64,000 nt of DNA, from positions 1 through 64,000 of the forward strand of contig NZ_JACHCN010000013.1 in NCBI RefSeq assembly GCF_014205795.1, in the 5' to 3' direction. The number at the start of each line of letters is the position of its first letter. The stretch's first letter is position 1. The position numbers and the translations under genes were made by a program. The notes beneath the pieces are model-generated. The model made no database searches. It was not told the origin of the DNA and worked only from the letters and a program-made list of their open reading frames with translations. The DNA is from Rhodanobacter sp. MP7CTX1. GTDB lineage: Bacteria; Pseudomonadota; Gammaproteobacteria; Xanthomonadales; Rhodanobacteraceae. This document shows, piece after piece, positions 62,246 to 64,000 of this stretch.

Positions 62246-63115
62246 GTGACTGATGCCACCGCCACCGCCCATGTCTTCGACGTGGATCAGCAACGTTTCG
62301 AAACTGACGTGTTGCAGGCCTCTCTGACCACACCCGTGCTAGTCGATTTCTGGGCGACCTGGTGCGAGCCCTGCAAGACGCTGGGGCCGATGTTGGAAAA
62401 GCTGGCCGCCGAATACAACGGCGCGTTCCGGCTCGGCAAGGTCGACGTCGACAAACAACAGGAACTGGCCGGCATGTTCGGCATCCGCAGCATCCCGACT
62501 GTGATGCTGGTGAAAGATGGCCAGGTACTCGATGGTTTCTCCGGTGCGCTACCGGAAGGCCAGCTGCGCGAATTCCTGTCGCGCCATGTGCAACCGCTGG
62601 AAGCGCTGCCCGAAGATGAAGCCGTCGACGAAGCCCCGCTGGAAACGCCCGAAGAGGCGGTCAACCGGCTGCAACAGGCGATCGCCGCCGAGCCGGCCAA
62701 GACCGAGCTGAAACTCGAACTGGCGCTGGCGTTGATGCGCGCTGGTCAGACCAGCGCCGCCGAAGCGGAGTTGACAACCCTTCCGGCCAACCTCGCTACC
62801 GATGCGCGCGCATTGCGTCTGCGCAGCGAACTGGATCTGGCACATGCGCTGAAAGACGCACCCACGCTGGCTGTGTTGCAGCAAAAGGTGCAGGCCGACG
62901 GCAACGACTGGGCAGCCCGCGATCAGCTTGGCGTTCGGCTGCTGCTGGAAAGCGACCCGGCCGCGGGACTCGAACAGTTCCTGGCAATCCTGCAAAACGC
63001 CCGCGACTGGAATGACGGTCAGGCCAAGAAGCGCCTGCTCGCCGCGTTCGCCACCATCGACGATGCCGAGCTGGTCGGTCGTTACCGCCGCAGGATGGCC
63101 TCGCTGCTGTTCTGA
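62246..63115 (+). CDS. cnoX: Thioredoxin-TPR protein (CnoX/YbbN-like)
   Basis: 289 residues from GTG 62246 with CTGGAG upstream. Thioredoxin domain to about residue 115 with the active site FWATWCEPCKTLG, keeping both cysteines (E. coli CnoX has only one). Then a tetratricopeptide-like helical domain (PEEAVNRLQQAIAAEPAKTE, RDQLGVRLLLESDP). CnoX protects proteins from overoxidation and hands them to GroEL; here disulfide exchange chemistry remains possible. Confidence 0.9.
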   Translation: MTDATATAHVFDVDQQRFETDVLQASLTTPVLVDFWATWCEPCKTLGPMLEKLAAEYNGAFRLGKVDVDKQQELAGMFGIRSIPTVMLVKDGQVLDGFSGALPEGQLREFLSRHVQPLEALPEDEAVDEAPLETPEEAVNRLQQAIAAEPAKTELKLELALALMRAGQTSAAEAELTTLPANLATDARALRLRSELDLAHALKDAPTLAVLQQKVQADGNDWAARDQLGVRLLLESDPAAGLEQFLAILQNARDWNDGQAKKRLLAAFATIDDAELVGRYRRRMASLLF

Positions 63116-63134
63116 ACCCCACCGCGCCACACCC

Positions 63135-63207
63135 TGTGGGAGCGACTTCAGTCGCGATGCTTTTCTGCCCGCTCAAGAGCATCGCGACTGAAGTCGCTCC
63201 CACAAGA
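63135..63207. repeat. Family A inverted pair
   Basis: TGTGGGAGCGACTTCAGTCG through CGATGC (63135-63160) and inverse AGAGCATCGCGACTGAAGTC through GCTCCCACAAGA (63176-63207), between two same-strand genes. Confidence 0.9.
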
Positions 63208-63224
63208 AACGGATTCCGAACCTC

Positions 63225-63677
63225 ATGCGCGCCTCTACCTTTCGCCGTCTGCTGAACCTGTGGCCGCCGTTCCTGTGCAACAGCATTCGCGTGCAATCGC
63301 TCAGTGCCGACTGGAGCGAGGCACACGTGGTACTGCGACTGCGTCCATGGAACCGCAACTATGTACGCAGCCAGTTCGGCGGCAACCTGTTCGCGATGAC
63401 CGACCCGTTCTGGATGTTGCTGGTGATGCACCAGCTGGGCAACGATTACTTTGTATGGGACAAGGCCGGCGCGATCGATTTCGTCGCACCGGGCCGCGAG
63501 GACGTCTACGCCCACTTCAAGCTCGAAGACAGTGTCGTCGACGAACTACGTGCGGCGGCCGCCGGCGGTGAGAAGGTGCTGCGCTGGTTCGAGACGGAAG
63601 TGAAAACTGGATCCGGTGAAGTGATCGCCCGCGTGCGCAAACAGATCTACGTGCGGTTGAAGCCGAAGGCGCGTTGA
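63225..63677 (+). CDS. DUF4442 hotdog-fold protein
   Basis: 150 residues. WPPFLCNSIRVQSLSADWSE, RPWNRNYVRSQFGGNLFAMT and FKLEDSVVDELRAAAA match DUF4442, a family of acyl-CoA thioesterase-like hotdog proteins. Activity not demonstrated in this group. 110 bp after cnoX, separated by the Family A pair. Confidence 0.85.
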   Translation: MRASTFRRLLNLWPPFLCNSIRVQSLSADWSEAHVVLRLRPWNRNYVRSQFGGNLFAMTDPFWMLLVMHQLGNDYFVWDKAGAIDFVAPGREDVYAHFKLEDSVVDELRAAAAGGEKVLRWFETEVKTGSGEVIARVRKQIYVRLKPKAR

Positions 63678-63710
63678 TCGGTCCGGCAACGTCGCGCAGG
63701 CTTCGCATGC

Positions 63711-64000
63711 TCACTCTTTCGTAAAGCGGGTGATTTCATCGAGATGAGTTTGTGCGCGTCGAATGCTGAAGCCGGCGAAGCTGTCTTCGAGATACTTCGC
63801 AAGCCTGCTGCGACGCGGATGCCTCGACCAGCGAATCAACCCGAAAGCCAGCCCCAGGCAAGCGAAGCCGCTGGCGATCAGCGTATAGACGACCAGTGGC
63901 GCCGCTGCCCATACATCTGCTCCGAGCCAGTAGAAGAACAGCAACAACAGCGGCACCCAGAACAAGCACCAGACCACGCCAAACCACAGACTGCAGCGAA
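63711..64000 (-). CDS. Membrane protein, N-terminus beyond the window
   Basis: At least 96 residues reading from the right edge, where the frame is still open (GTG at 63977 is only one candidate start). Two hydrophobic helices (VVWCLFWVPLLLLFFYWLG and VVYTLIASGFACLGLAFGLI) and a basic, polar C-terminus follow. No family recognised. It converges with the DUF4442 gene, 33 bp between stops. Confidence 0.6.
   Translation of the reverse strand, partial: RCSLWFGVVWCLFWVPLLLLFFYWLGADVWAAAPLVVYTLIASGFACLGLAFGLIRWSRHPRRSRLAKYLEDSFAGFSIRRAQTHLDEITRFTKE

Noticed and set aside
1..64000. tRNA or rRNA genes
   Set aside because: No GGTTCGA-type T-arm with matching acceptor stem and no rRNA segment was found in the intergenic regions by eye; a tRNA scan would settle this.

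Overview
The window is GC-rich, gene-dense bacterial chromosome. Gene content and order point to a gammaproteobacterium of the Xanthomonadales, most likely a Rhodanobacteraceae relative (inference; no marker was compared with a database). Reasons: FolE2 instead of FolE, a FimX-type degenerate GGDEF/EAL protein, the mtaD-ubiG-HAD trio otherwise familiar from Pseudomonas, and abundant paired intergenic palindromes as in Xanthomonas and its kin.

Layout. 0-0.25 kb: right end of an IS481-family element. 0.5-5.2 kb: folE2, a squalene-synthase-like gene, then a tightly overlapped minus-strand unit mtaD-ubiG-mupP/gph. 5.4-9.4 kb: efp and its modification enzyme epmB, divergently arranged, then fimX. 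9.7-15.1 kb: rpsP-rimM-trmD-rplS, ffh, ypjD and purU. 15.3-21.0 kb: rpsF-rpsR-rplI-dnaB-alr-radA. 21.3-28.0 kb: an A-type Fe-S carrier, asnS, a MalM-like lipoprotein with a small membrane protein, and an SDR/aldehyde dehydrogenase/carbonic anhydrase/RidA group resembling the lower part of 3-hydroxyanthranilate catabolism. 28.1-28.9 kb: two tandem copies of a small secreted Ala/Lys-rich gene, each with its own promoter and terminator. 29.1-35.3 kb: hutG-like, gor, a D-amino-acid dehydrogenase, an NlpC/P60 lipoprotein, slyD, an MFS carrier. 35.7-44.4 kb: two DEAD-box helicases (rhlE, deaD), S-formylglutathione hydrolase, a LigB-type dioxygenase, YkgJ and YpfJ proteins, a MAPEG protein and a CPBP protease. 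44.4-58.3 kb: the conserved backbone leuS-lptE-holA-nadD ... rsfS-rlmH-GNAT-maf, interrupted between nadD and rsfS by about 6.6 kb of accessory genes (nitronate monooxygenase, DUF1345, YjdJ-like GNAT, osmC, a diguanylate cyclase, and a NERD-nuclease/UvrD-helicase gene overlapping a small membrane-protein gene). 58.4-62.0 kb: pqiA (as two genes)-pqiB-pqiC. 62.2-64.0 kb: CnoX-like thioredoxin, a DUF4442 protein and a truncated membrane protein.

No rRNA, tRNA or CRISPR array was recognised. At least seven families of short palindromic intergenic repeats occur, mostly as inverted pairs, in about fourteen intergenic regions. All of these lie downstream of at least one gene; none lies in a divergent promoter region.

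The strongest candidates for something not already described are the NERD-helicase/membrane-protein pair in the nadD-rsfS insertion, the duplicated small secreted-protein units, and the hairpin that appears to bury the ribosome binding site of rhlE. All positions and motifs were read by eye; no alignment, profile search or folding calculation was run.
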